From assembly GCA_946965045.2 (NCBI GenBank), contig OX337229.1, forward strand, positions 5,704,001 to 5,768,000: a stretch of DNA of 64,000 nt. The letters are read 5' to 3'. The notes beneath the pieces are model-generated. The model was not told the origin of the DNA. It worked only from the letters and a program-made list of their open reading frames with translations, and did not search any database. The first letter of the stretch is position 1. Every line of letters starts with the position of its first letter. The translations under genes and the position numbers were made by a program. Positions 1 to 10,171 of this stretch are shown here, one piece after another. Source of the DNA: Epithemia pelagica (Eukaryota; Bacillariophyta; Bacillariophyceae; Surirellales; Surirellaceae).

Positions 1-440
1 ATAAAATGCACATGGCGGTTTGCAAGGCACTCAACACAAAATTTGAGGCCGTGGTCATGGATGGCCGTCTATTGCAAAGATCGCAAGAGCGCGTCAACCT
101 TGCCTGTAAGGTCGCCGAGGTGGGAAACCTGGAGAAAAAGAGCATACGACAAAATGAATGGTTAAAGGGAAAGGCTGCCGATGCTGGTCTAGAGATTGAT
201 GAAGACATGTTGGACGAAGGGTTGTCGGGTGGTGATCGTCGAGATCAGGCGAAATTGAGGGAAGCGCAGAGGGCTCAAGAACAGTTGGCTCGGTTACTGG
301 CGGAGCCATTGAAGACTCAGCGTTATGGAAAGTTCCTTTCCACAAACAGCTCGTTGAAGCAAGAGGTCATGCTGTCCACGCCAAAACTCCAACAACACAA
401 TCTTCCTGGTCGCTCCAAGAAAAAGAGGCGGCGGCGTTGA
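1..440 (+). CDS. DDX24/MAK5-like DEAD-box RNA helicase, C-terminal part only
   Basis: The frame is open to the left window edge, so only the last ~145 codons are seen; it ends with TGA at 438-440. The helicase cores lie outside the window. What is visible is the family-specific tail: a QRSQERVNLA segment, an acidic EIDEDML stretch, then ARLLAEPL and a basic SKKKRRRR end. Human DDX24 has the same order of elements after its helicase C domain (ERVELA, then EEDM, then LLSQPL, then a Lys-rich tail). These helicases act in the nucleolus in 60S ribosome assembly. The basic tail is consistent with nucleolar localisation. Family assignment is by recognition of this tail, not by catalytic motifs. Confidence 0.72.
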   Translation, partial: KMHMAVCKALNTKFEAVVMDGRLLQRSQERVNLACKVAEVGNLEKKSIRQNEWLKGKAADAGLEIDEDMLDEGLSGGDRRDQAKLREAQRAQEQLARLLAEPLKTQRYGKFLSTNSSLKQEVMLSTPKLQQHNLPGRSKKKRRRR

Positions 441-1345
441 AAAACATTGTCTGAATGAGACTTGGATGCATACTCGAAGAGTACTGGTGTGTGGTAAGTG
501 GCATCAAGTTGAGATTCTTTCTTGAACATGACAATGACGAATGTTGGTAATTTTGGACTAGAGTCTCTGAATGGAGTTTGTTGACAACGTAACCTCCCTT
601 GGCTGTGTCTGAGTCTTGTTGTTGTTTCCGAGTTGCTGGAATTTTGACGAGCCTATGGACCATGTTTTCTAAATCGTTTCCATCTGTTGTTTCTGTCGTC
701 ACCACAGGTGCTTCATCATCCGGACTGTATCGGGTTCTAGACACACATAATGAGTGTTCACGGCTCTGATCTTTCAGGGAGTGAAACTGAAAGGGCATCG
801 ATTTTTGATCCACGTCGTTGTCGTAAAAGAGTCTACCTAGAGGAGTATGGGTGCTTCCACGCTTGAGGACCCAGAAACTACTCCTACTAGTAGACTAGGT
901 AGTATGCTTGCACTCGAAAACTCTTTGTCGCTCCGTGTGTGTACTTCGATCTTCGATGTACTTCCAAGAACATCTTCAACCTCAATTATTAAAGCCCCCA
1001 AGCCCAAGAATAGAGTTTCAAAATATTGCGAACAGTCTCCAGGCTTTGGCTAGCAGTCAGAATTACTCGAAAAATCTTTTACTTCGATCTTCGATGTACT
1101 TCCAAGAATCTCATCATCCGCCATTCCAAGCCCTGACGGCCTGAAACTGAAAGATCTCAAAATGCGAACAGTAGAGGATTCATGGATCTTTGGCCAAAAG
1201 GTCAACAAGCAAAAGATACCATTGAAACGATACAGGGACAGGTAAGATCGCTGGTGTTTGTCGATAGGAATCACTCTTGCTCCCTGGGAACGTCACAACT
1301 TACCTTTGTTTGCTTTGCTTTTTCAGTTTTACTGGAACTGCAACC
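441..1345. other. Gap without a supported gene; 5' leader of the FG-GAP gene at its right end
   Basis: No convincing gene is seen. A minus-strand open frame at 367-813 overlaps the helicase tail antisense and has no recognisable domain. A likely 5'-UTR intron lies at 1242-1326 (donor GTAAGA, pyrimidine-rich acceptor TTTTTCAG), 19 nt before the ATG at 1346. A 29-bp direct repeat and a TACTCCTA motif (879-886) are also here. Confidence 0.5.
942..1108. repeat. 29-bp direct repeat, two copies
   Basis: A 29-bp sequence beginning TACTTCGATCTTCGATG and ending CCAAGAA occurs at 942-970 and again at 1080-1108, 138 bp apart, in the gap upstream of the FG-GAP gene. The copies are identical over the 29 bp. 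No flanking structure identifies a mobile element. Confidence 0.8.
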
Positions 1346-2809
1346 ATGAGTCTCGTCTGTATCCTTTGCATTGTTGCGTTGTCCTCTTCGATTGTGGGTG
1401 CCGTTCTGACTGGCGATTGGACAGAGATTGGGACCATTCCAAGTGAAGGCTTTTCGCTCTCCATGTCGGCTACGAGTGGAATAGCCGCAACAGACCAGAA
1501 TATCATTGCTGCAGGTGTGCCCCGGTTGGATACCGTAGCCATTTTTCGTGGTTCGGACACGGACGCTTTCACTCAAGAGTTTTCCATCACGGATGCTACT
1601 CCCAACTCCGAACTGGGACACTCGGTGAGTGTAGACTACACCCATTACTACGTGCTCGTGGGGTCTCCAGGGAAAGCAGGAGCTTCACGGGGTGCGGGTT
1701 CTGCTCGCGTCTTTCGAAGAAACAACGACGGATCGTGGTCGCCTCTATACAACGAGATTGTCAATTAAGATGCAAACATAGCTGGAGACAATGCGCGATT
1801 TGGAGAAGCTGTGGCAGTTGTTGATGGTATTACTATGGTAGTTTGCTCTCCTCTGGACGATCGCTTTCAAGCCGATGCCGGTAAATGCTTGGTATACCTC
1901 GACACGGAGATTCCTGGATCCACTGTCCGCCAGTGGCAGCTCGATCCTACCATTGAAGCACTCAACGACTTTACAGGGCGACAAGCAAACGATCGTTTTG
2001 GTACCTCAGTGGCAGGCCAGAGCTTCCAAGGAACCAAAATTTTCTTGGTTGGTGCTCCGGGAACTGGACCAGGCCGATCCTTTGTTCGACTGATTCAGTT
2101 TTACCCCACCGGCCCTGACGCTCCCCCTGACGCTCCAATCTGGAAGACCAGAATGTCACTGGATGGGCCAACATCGACGTCTCAATGCGGAATGTCGACA
2201 GCTGCCGCCCGAGAGACGGTTGCCTTTGGGTGCCCTGGGTTTGGTTCCAACAACAATGGACGTGTGTACGTGGTTGATTTGGACGGAAATCGATTTGGTA
2301 ACCCGATTGACGGTGCTGACAATGAACAGCTTGGACAAACTGGAACCATTGATATCTCGGGAAACTGTGCGTCCACAATCTTTCCTTGTTTCCTTACAGT
2401 ATCGACGGCTACCTCTTTGGTCAAAAAGTACTGGTTTGCTTCTTGGATTGGCGGTGACTGGGAACTCGTCGAAGCCCCCTTGACGGTCGAGAACCCTGTC
2501 AAAGTTGCCACCAGCCCCAATGTGGAGGATAATCTTCGCACCGTCATTTCCGGTCAACTAAGCAATCCCAATGTTTGCACGGTTCTGGATGTCACCAATA
2601 TTGAGTTTCCGGCGGCTCCTACCGCCAGTCCTACGGTCAGTGCAGCTCCAAGTATTACTCCGACGACTAGCCCTGTACCTTCCGCAAGTCCCACAATGTC
2701 CGCAGAACCCTCCACCCAACCATCTGGCACAGTAGCCGCACACAGTGTCCGTTCTCAAAAGACTGTAGTTGTCGCCGTACTGTGTGGTCTTGTTGCGGCT
2801 GTGTTGTAA
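1346..2809 (+). pseudogene. FG-GAP repeat surface protein with one in-frame TAA
   Basis: This is one reading frame of 488 codons, interrupted only by TAA at 1766-1768 (codon 141). The ATG at 1346 starts a clear signal peptide (SLVCILCIVALSSSIVGA). Before and after the stop there are FG-GAP/integrin-like repeats (for example GDNARFGEAVAV just downstream of the stop, and NDRFGTSVAG). The C-terminus has a Pro/Thr/Ser-rich stalk of SPT-type repeats and a hydrophobic tail (VVVAVLCGLVAAVL), as in GPI- or membrane-anchored surface proteins. Downstream codons show no further damage, so the stop is recent, a read error, or read through. No GT-AG intron of plausible length removes it. A 5'-UTR intron probably ends at 1326. 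The family (secreted, adhesive, beta-propeller) is fairly sure; its ligand is unknown. Confidence 0.65.
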
Positions 2810-3132
2810 GTTGTAATGACATGTATGGCTACCAAGTAGCAGCCGAACAAGAACGACGAAAGTAACTTTTCTTTATAGTGATGCATTTTGCCGAGAGTGA
2901 AGTTATGTCGGAGTAGGTCATTGACGTCCATATATGTTGCTTGTCGCAGAGTAATGTGATGATGTTGTAATCGACAAACGAAAGCTTATGAGTAGTCTAC
3001 CTAAAACTTGACGTATAATCTACTAGACATAAATCTGACTTTGGCTCGTGAAGATACCTACCTAGTCAAAGTCAAAAGGTTCTGGAGAGAGATGCATAGT
3101 CTACCTAGTTTAGTTATGTTGGCAGCAAAAAG
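2810..3132. other. Gap between FG-GAP gene and tRNA-Ser
   Basis: AT-rich 3' flank of the FG-GAP gene. AGTCTACCTA occurs twice (near 2993 and 3096). I see no gene here. The A5 run at 3127-3131 is the Pol III terminator (T5) of the tRNA on the minus strand. Confidence 0.5.
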
Positions 3133-3214
3133 CGACAACGGTGAGATTCGAACTCACGCATGCAATGCACACTGGATTAGCAATCCAGCGCCTTAACCAC
3201 TCGGCCACGTTGTC
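3133..3214 (-). tRNA. tRNA-Ser (anticodon GCU)
   Basis: Read on the minus strand, the acceptor arm GACAACG pairs with CGTTGTC. The D-arm region contains GCCGAGTGGTTAAGGC. The anticodon stem-loop is TGGATTGCTAATCCA with anticodon GCT. A long variable arm (type II tRNA) is followed by a T-arm with GTTCGAATC. The discriminator base is G, as expected for serine tRNAs. No CCA is encoded, as is normal for eukaryotic nuclear tRNAs. A T5 run follows directly as Pol III terminator. There is no intron. It decodes AGC/AGU serine codons. Confidence 0.95.
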
Positions 3215-3404
3215 ATGGCCGTCGTATTTTCCCTGCATTAGAGGTATCTTCATCTGTATGTGAACGTCGAATATTCCAACTCGCAATTGACAAGACTTGG
3301 TTTTTGTCGAACACCACACAGCGCCGCTGTGGTATCTAATGTCAAGGCAAGCTTCTTCGTTTATATTCGGTGCTTGTTGAAGTACATTAACAAAGAGAGC
3401 AACA

Positions 3405-4821
3405 ATGAAGAGAATCTTCGCCGTATCTGGCGCTGTTGCAGCTTTGGCAAGCGTTGCTCAAGCTGGGGATTGTGGTGATCCCCTCTTCAAGGATTGCTCC
3501 AAACCTCCACCGCTCCCTCCCACCAGCAACAATCTCGTGTCGCAATCCAACATTTGGAGGCGATCCGGGTATTATATGGTCAATGCATTTGACTATGAAG
3601 AAGATTACGAGGATTACACCGAGAAATCCGGACTCGCGTGGCGGTAAGTGTTGTATCGCGGCTCCACAGAATGTTGTGAAACACGACATCTTTTTTCGTT
3701 TCTGACTGCTGCGAGCATGTGGTGAATGCAGAATTCCGTATGTTGGGTACGTTAATCTTACAGTCATTGGATCGCGTTTCTATCAACACGCATATTACAT
3801 CCAAGCTACGACCGGAGTAGGAGGGCGAGACGAGGGTAGAGCATGGTACAGGGAATTGTTTGGGCACAGCAACCGTACCGACTATGAACAAGGTCATGCG
3901 ATTCTCTTGGATGAGCGATTCGAGGGGACCAAAGAGGGGTTCTTTGAGTACCCAGATGGAATGGCAGTTCAAGCAGATTATTCCAGAATCTTGGATATTG
4001 GAAGCTCCAAATCGATTCGACGTACCAAAGCAAGAGTCCCGAGCGCTGATACAGGAGAGGTGACAATCCTGGAAACGCTAACCTGCCAGGAACAAACCGA
4101 ATGCATGGTCTTATATTTCATAGAAGAACGCTTTGATGAATTTGGCAACCGAACTACCTTCTCCTCTGGAACCTATACCAAAATGAGTGAGGATGAGTGG
4201 AAGAAAGGCATTACGGACAATTACAACACCTTGAATATTCCGGCGGCACAGCAAAAGGCTGTACCCAACGATTGTTTGGTCGATGCCTTTTGTGTGACGA
4301 CAAAAGAAATTTGCGACAGTGGCGATCCATTTTGCCGCGAACCAGAGGAAGAAGAAGACGGGGAGCTCCGCAAGGGGGCGATTGCCAGCTTTGTCATTTT
4401 CGGATTCTTTTTCTTGGTGGCGGGCCTGTTTCTTCTATGGATATGGTTTACCATGTACAACGAGAAACGATTTCGGACGGCCTTTATTAGTCGTTTCTCC
4501 GAAGATGTCTCGTTGCAGAAAGCCATGAAAGAGATATCGCCGGAGAACATGACGCGAGAATTCAACTTTATCGACAAGGATCGGAAGGGTTACATTACCA
4601 AAGGTGAACTCTTGAATTATTTGCTCACGGCTAATTTGTCCAAACCCATTGCCGACCGCGACTTTGCCAAGCTCTGGCGGACAATAGATATCAATGGGAA
4701 TGGTAAGGTGGGCTATGCCGAGTTTTGTGCCTTTACCGCCGACTGCTACAAGGAACATTCAGCCATGCGAAGCAATTTGATAGTGGAAGCCAAGAAGGCA
4801 TCTTCGGCTCCGACAATGTAG
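3405..4821 (+). CDS. Single-pass membrane protein with two cytosolic EF-hands
   Basis: Two exons, 3405-3643 and 3732-4821, are joined across an 88-nt intron (GTAAGTG donor, AATGCAG acceptor). The codon split by the intron (CG|A) keeps the frame, giving about 442 residues. The N-terminus is a signal peptide (MKRIFAVSGAVAALASVAQA). A Cys-containing luminal or extracellular region follows, then one membrane segment (SFVIFGFFFLVAGLFLLWIW). The cytosolic tail has two EF-hands with complete Ca-binding loops, DKDRKGYITKGE and DINGNGKVGYAE. The topology suggests a Ca2+-responsive membrane protein of the secretory pathway or cell surface. I do not recognise the luminal domain. Confidence 0.8.
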
Positions 4822-5160
4822 ACGCAGTAGTATGTTTGTGGTATAGATTGAATGTTGGGTTATGTTATCAATATACTCCTACCTACTCCTAGGTCGGTAA
4901 GACGCTGTACTTTGCTATGTTACCTACCTCTTCCGACTGAAAGGTACTCCTATCTTTTTTTCGTTCCTTTTTTTGAATTTCGGTTCTGACGATGAGAAGA
5001 GTCCAAGCCATCCAGAAAAGGCAAGAAGCAGAGAAGCGAACATGTTGTCCAGATAACAAGAAGAACAACAAGTCTCCCAACGTGAACAATAATAACAAGA
5101 ATCATTATATGGACCATTCAAGAAAAACAGTAACCATTTGACGTTTCAAAAGCCACTACC
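4822..5160. other. Gap between EF-hand protein and D2HGDH
   Basis: 3' flank of one gene and 5' leader of the next. It holds three perfect TACTCCTA octamers (4874, 4884, 4945) and CTACCTACC-like runs, which recur in other gaps of the window. No gene is seen. Confidence 0.5.
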
Positions 5161-7089
5161 ATGCGTTGTCCTCTCTCATTTGGTCTATCGTTCGGGAAAC
5201 GACTCTGTCGGCGACAAACTGCATCCGCGTGTAAGACTTTACCGGCGTGGCTCTTGCGGAGAAGCAATCGATTGCAAGGTATTTGGAGGGCATTCTCCTC
5301 CTCGGTTCCGTCCTTTGTAGGTTCATCCTTGGAGGCCAACTTTGCTTCTCCCTCCAAGCAAGACATTGCGGAATTATCAAGCCTTTTGGACCATGAAACG
5401 GGCAGTATAATGTCCTCGATTGGTGACAATGCCGAAAACAACGAAACCAAGGATTCGGTTTCGCTGATGTTGGATCGCTACAACAAGGACTGGATGAATC
5501 ATTATGTCGGACAATCCCAAGTCGTCTTGCGACCCAGAACGGTGGACCAAGTTGCTCGCATTCTCACCTATTGTGCCTCGCAGCGATTGCCTTTGGTTCC
5601 CCAAGGTGGCAATACCGGTTTGGTCGGTGGTTCCGTTGCCACCGGTCCTAAAGAACTCGTCCTTTCCCTGGAACGGCTCAATCAAATCTATCATGTCGAT
5701 GCCGTCACGGGCCTCTTGTATTGTCAAGCGGGTTGTATCTTGAACGACTTGCAAGAGCATTGTGCAAACCATCACAATTTGCTGGTTCCCCTCGATTTGG
5801 GCGCCAAGGGAACCTGTCAAATTGGTGGCAATGTCGCCACCAATGCTGGGGGTCCCTATTATTATCGCTATGGATCCTTGGCTGCCAATCTGGTGGGTCT
5901 TCAAGTCGTATGGCCCAATGGCGGTGCTGGAAGTCCCAACCAGCCGGAGGCGTCGGTCGTCAATCTCAATTTTTCTCCCACCACCAACCAAAACAACGAC
6001 AAGGAGGAGAAGAAGGACGACGACGCCGACGAATCGGCCAATGTGTCGGAACCAACTACGACCAATACTACCACAACAAGAACAAGTCTTTTTCATTCCA
6101 ATTTAAAAGACAATACAGGATACAAACTGAGTCAGCTCATGATTGGTTCCGAAGGTACGTTGGGAGTCATTACCGGTGTGGCACTCAAATGTCCACCTCT
6201 TCCCTTCAGTCGTCAGGCCGCATTTTTGGCCTGTCATTCCTTTGATCATGTCGTGCAACTGATTCACTTGGCCAAACAGGAATTGGGAGAAATTTTGGCC
6301 GCCTTTGAATGGATGGATCAAACCATTGTCGAATTGATTCAACAGACGCATCCCCATGTACGGGTTCCCGTCACCATGGAAGAACAGGCGGACGACACGG
6401 ATGGTGCTGCGGAACGGCCGTATCCGCATTCCATTTTGCTGGAAACCCATGGATCCTGCGAGGAACATGACATGGAAAAACTGGATGGGTTCTTGACCAA
6501 GGCCATGGAATCCTCCTCACACCACCAACAACAAGAAGGCGGTGACCCGATTGTGGCCAATGGTGTCATGGCCCAAGATTTGTCTCAATTGCACGAGTTT
6601 TGGAATCTTCGAGAATTGGCCGGTCCCTCCATTGTCGAATTGGGCTATGGATACAAGTACGATGTGTCGTTGCCTGTGAGTGAATTTGCCGAGTTTGGCC
6701 GGGACGTCCAACAACATGTCCAAGATACGTTGAAACTGAAACGAGATGATGACGACGACACGACGAATGGTTTGGTGGAACAAGGACCAGCGTTGGTTTG
6801 TACCAATTGGGGTCATGTGTTGGATGGCAATTTGCATTTGAATTTTACGACTCCGGGAGAGTTTCACGTCAATGACAAGGTACTGCAGTGTTTGGAACCC
6901 TACGTCTTTGATCAAGTCCTGGAACGGGGAGGGTCCATTTCGGCCGAACATGGCATTGGTCAAATGAAACGTCCGTACCTGTCTCGAGTGCATGATCCAG
7001 CGGTACTGGCAACCATGCGAGCCTTGAAACAAGTGTTTGATCCAGTGGGGATTTTGAATCCACACAAGGTGCTTCCACCAGCAACATGA
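5161..7089 (+). CDS. D2HGDH: D-2-hydroxyglutarate dehydrogenase, mitochondrial, FAD-dependent
   Basis: A 642-residue intronless frame with ATG at 5161. It oxidises D-2-hydroxyglutarate to 2-oxoglutarate and passes electrons to ETF. The Arg- and Ser-rich N-terminus (about 50 residues) looks like a mitochondrial presequence. The PCMH-type FAD-binding domain begins near residue 120 (VVLRPRTVDQVARIL), with the PP-loop motif PQGGNTGLVGGS at about 147-158 and GGNVATNAGG further on. The C-terminal FAD-oxidase domain ends with the conserved AEHGIGQMKR near residue 597 and a typical LNPHKVLP end. Odd: an acidic, Thr-rich insert of roughly 40 residues (EEKKDDDADES and a TTTNTTTT run) in the FAD domain, and smaller Asp-rich inserts, make it longer than the usual 480-560 residues. 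D-lactate dehydrogenase is the main alternative. Confidence 0.85.
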   Translation: MRCPLSFGLSFGKRLCRRQTASACKTLPAWLLRRSNRLQGIWRAFSSSVPSFVGSSLEANFASPSKQDIAELSSLLDHETGSIMSSIGDNAENNETKDSVSLMLDRYNKDWMNHYVGQSQVVLRPRTVDQVARILTYCASQRLPLVPQGGNTGLVGGSVATGPKELVLSLERLNQIYHVDAVTGLLYCQAGCILNDLQEHCANHHNLLVPLDLGAKGTCQIGGNVATNAGGPYYYRYGSLAANLVGLQVVWPNGGAGSPNQPEASVVNLNFSPTTNQNNDKEEKKDDDADESANVSEPTTTNTTTTRTSLFHSNLKDNTGYKLSQLMIGSEGTLGVITGVALKCPPLPFSRQAAFLACHSFDHVVQLIHLAKQELGEILAAFEWMDQTIVELIQQTHPHVRVPVTMEEQADDTDGAAERPYPHSILLETHGSCEEHDMEKLDGFLTKAMESSSHHQQQEGGDPIVANGVMAQDLSQLHEFWNLRELAGPSIVELGYGYKYDVSLPVSEFAEFGRDVQQHVQDTLKLKRDDDDDTTNGLVEQGPALVCTNWGHVLDGNLHLNFTTPGEFHVNDKVLQCLEPYVFDQVLERGGSISAEHGIGQMKRPYLSRVHDPAVLATMRALKQVFDPVGILNPHKVLPPAT

Positions 7090-8084
7090 ATGGATGGGAT
7101 GGGATGGATCTACCACAAACAAAGACTTCATGACGGCCGATCGAACGGCCAAACCGGAAAAGCAATGACCATATTCTTCAAAATACGTATCATCCATACG
7201 CCGCAAATCCAACGAGGTCGAGGCACCTTAGGACTCCTAGCGAGCATTGCGGTATTCTCGTCTCCTCCCAGGTAGAATCCATCCATCCCTCATCCCTCCA
7301 CACAGCGAGCTATCTAGTATAGGAAGGGGAAAACCGACTACTCCCAAGATCCGCTACAGAGTTGGACCAGACACAAGTACCTCTATATTTTTAGAGAGAT
7401 GATTACTTGTCGTCGTAATCGTCCCACAACACAGCATAAGTCGACGAAACAAATTTTTGGACTCCCTTGGGACGCTCTATTCGTAGTTATGTGGATCAAG
7501 AGGAAGAAAAGGTGGCTTTGAAATGCTCAGGTGGTACACAGGAATGAGTCGCCGTGTGCCCATTGTTCGGGGCTGGGTGAGAATTACACACCAGCAAGCA
7601 AACAAGACAACTCCGTTCCATGAGTCTCTACGAAGACGTTTTTTGTCGCATTGTCCACTTTGAGTTGAGATCGGACATGCAAAGAAGCTCGATCCCTCCA
7701 CTAAACCTGATCCATGACATGTTCTATCGTCCTGGTCATCGACCAACCTCTTGTCAATATCAAAATTGAAGGTGGATACCTCTCTAGGTTGGTAGAAACA
7801 TGAACAAGATACGCCTCGAAGCAAGGAGAAAAGGTATGGATAATGGATAGTCTACCCGGAGTTGATCCAACTTTGGGGAGACCTTCAAAAGGGGGGAATA
7901 CCGGATTCCGGATTCATCCCCTTATATGAGGGGGCAGAGGCGCTACAACAACGTACAGGCTGCCAGACTGTTGTCTCGATGGGTACGCATGTAGAATTGG
8001 ATGATGAACTGTCATGTCCTTGTCCGAGGAAAAGTGGTATTGTTCTTTATCGAGACCCGAAGAATGTGATGATGAGATGTGAAC
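7090..8084. other. Gap between D2HGDH and the DCAF4-like gene
   Basis: About 1 kb with no coding sequence I can support. Short open frames on both strands lack domains and compositional bias. The right end is presumably the 5' leader of the WD-repeat gene; a 96-codon frame at 7862-8152 overlaps its start and could be an upstream ORF, but nothing supports translation. Confidence 0.4.
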
Positions 8085-10037
8085 ATGCCAACCCTCCAAG
8101 GAAAAAGACCTTGGAAGAATCGGTCCCAGCGTCGTCGGCCGAGACAAACTGAGACAACAGCTGAGAGCTCCCTCGAGTTTCGCCGGTTGAAAGGTGGCAT
8201 GAAGCGACGTCGTCGTGATACCCCTGCTGTTGCTGCTGCTCGAACACCAATTGGCAGTGCGGCCAAAGTCCATACGTCCAGAAGCTCTTCCAATATGCAT
8301 GAGGATATAACGAGTGCCATCGAGCAGCAACTCGAGCGTCAACGTCTGCAACAGCGACAGCCGCTTGCAGCAAAACTGAACGATGAGAAAGAACAGGCAG
8401 AGGAGCCTGAGAACACGGAAGAAAATGGGTCGTTCGACGGTCGAACAACGGGTCGTAATTTGGGAAATTATGTCTATGATCCCGAACGAAGAGCCTACTT
8501 TCCGTCGTCTTACTTTGTCAAGAGCCAAACAGAGAGTACACCTTCTGACCCTCATTTCGAACCATATAGAAGTTCATCCAGAGGGAGTGGTTTCTCGTGG
8601 TTATTCTCCAGGCAAGAGACTTTGGGTCGTCGTCAAAGATGGAAACTCACATCATTTGGATGTAGTCACAACTATTTGGAACGCATCCGGCTAACAGAGT
8701 CGGCGTGTGCGTTTCGATCCAAGTCACGACCAAGAACAATGGAGTGGAGTATGCTGTTTGGATCTGTACCAGAGGATAATGTCCACTTTTCCTTTGATGA
8801 TTTAACATGCAAGATCCATCGCCCTCCTTGGCTTCGGACATTCGATGTTTGGACACCAGAAATGGAGACATATCCTTCGACACTAGAGCAGGGTAAACCG
8901 TGCTCTCATATGGAGTTGCAGGTTGCCACAGTCATGGAGGAAGGATGTGAAATACGATCAAGGTTATCAGAGCGTGCAACAAAGCGAGAAGTTGTACCCT
9001 CGTCTTCGAAACCCCAACAATTGCGATACATGAGATTCTCTCAATCTTCGGATTCGATGCCCAACAAACCAACCTTGGCAGTTTTGAGCTCTCAACGGAA
9101 CAGCTCAGCGGTTGACTTTTGCTTTCCGGTTACGGATGATGAACCGGGAGAGACACACTCTCATATGCAGTTGCGTTTCGGTTTTGTGTTCCCTGTCAAT
9201 GACGTGGTGGAAGATGGAACCTCTGGTTTTCTTGTAGCCTCACCCAAACGAGCTCCCTACCATGTCTCGTTTGATTATGGGGTATCCAGACCAAAAATTG
9301 GCAACCTGGTTGCATCCGAAATCCTGTGTATGGAACGCGCCGCGCTTCAGAACCAACATTACTTTGGTCACCGTGACGGAACAGTGAGCTTATACGATGA
9401 ACGCTCACCACTCACTGCGAGTGTCCTTTCCAAATGTAGTGGACCTGTCACCGCCATGGTACCACTGGATGTACTTCAAGAGGGGAAGGAAGGCCACGTC
9501 TTCTTGACACGCACGCAGAATCTCACCACCAATGCTCCATGTACGTTGTGGGATATACGGAAACCCTGTGCGGGTATGGACTTTAGCCTTCCAGTAAACG
9601 CTGTTTCACGACTATCCAATCGATGCAATGGAATGGCAGTGGATCCCCACAGAACAACATTATTTTCGCCGTATGTGGAGGAGTCTCAAAATGACGAGAA
9701 CCCATGTCTAGGAGTTTGGTCCATGATTACTGGAGAATGGGTTGGTCGGCGAAGATTGGCAAGTCCTATATCGAACGAAATTCCAGTCTCGAATGCTGCC
9801 GGTGTTTCATGGGTCGAGCTGTGTCAACGCAAGACAAGTGCCTGGAGGTGGCCCAAGGACAAGGACAAGGACAAAGAACGACCTATTCAGTCCATGGACT
9901 CATCGGAGTACGAACCCTTGCATGAAAGCCATGCCTTTGGTCTGTGGTATAAATGTGGGTTGTCACCATCGGCACACAAACATCCTGGACTGTTGCCACC
10001 AAGATACGCAGGAAACATTCACCAGATTGTAATATAA
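8085..10037 (+). CDS. DCAF4-like WD-repeat protein (CUL4-DDB1 substrate receptor)
   Basis: About 650 residues, ending in TAA. ATG at 8085 is the first in frame, and 8199 (MKRRRRDT) is a possible alternative. The N-terminal third is basic and low in complexity, then comes NYVYDPERRAYFP near residue 126. This resembles the (F/Y)DPEKKRYF motif that precedes the propeller in DCAF4/WDR21 proteins. The C-terminal half has degenerate WD repeats: YFGHRDGTVSLYDER, and LWDIRKP near residue 488, a WDxR (DWD-box) motif of the type used to bind DDB1. A late VGVWSMITGEWVG-like blade follows. The role is inferred: recruiting targets to a CRL4 ubiquitin ligase. The blades are weak, so the exact propeller limits are not clear. 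Confidence 0.6.
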   Translation: MPTLQGKRPWKNRSQRRRPRQTETTAESSLEFRRLKGGMKRRRRDTPAVAAARTPIGSAAKVHTSRSSSNMHEDITSAIEQQLERQRLQQRQPLAAKLNDEKEQAEEPENTEENGSFDGRTTGRNLGNYVYDPERRAYFPSSYFVKSQTESTPSDPHFEPYRSSSRGSGFSWLFSRQETLGRRQRWKLTSFGCSHNYLERIRLTESACAFRSKSRPRTMEWSMLFGSVPEDNVHFSFDDLTCKIHRPPWLRTFDVWTPEMETYPSTLEQGKPCSHMELQVATVMEEGCEIRSRLSERATKREVVPSSSKPQQLRYMRFSQSSDSMPNKPTLAVLSSQRNSSAVDFCFPVTDDEPGETHSHMQLRFGFVFPVNDVVEDGTSGFLVASPKRAPYHVSFDYGVSRPKIGNLVASEILCMERAALQNQHYFGHRDGTVSLYDERSPLTASVLSKCSGPVTAMVPLDVLQEGKEGHVFLTRTQNLTTNAPCTLWDIRKPCAGMDFSLPVNAVSRLSNRCNGMAVDPHRTTLFSPYVEESQNDENPCLGVWSMITGEWVGRRRLASPISNEIPVSNAAGVSWVELCQRKTSAWRWPKDKDKDKERPIQSMDSSEYEPLHESHAFGLWYKCGLSPSAHKHPGLLPPRYAGNIHQIVI

Positions 10038-10171
10038 ACATATGCATGCACATAAAGTTACTCCAAGTCAGACCTACTGCCGACAAATCATAGTGTCGTC
10101 GTGCCGACTGCATTCTTCTAATCGAATGTTCTAAGGAGATTGAGAGGAGGGGTGTTGATAATCTACGGAAA

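Noticed and set aside
367-813. 148-codon minus-strand frame overlapping the helicase tail
   Set aside because: No domain, overlaps a better-supported gene and has no intron or start support.
1766-1788. 22-nt GT-AG segment that would remove the TAA of the FG-GAP gene
   Set aside because: Far too short for an intron and not a multiple of three.
7477-7824. 115-codon minus frame
   Set aside because: No recognisable features; composition like surrounding gap.
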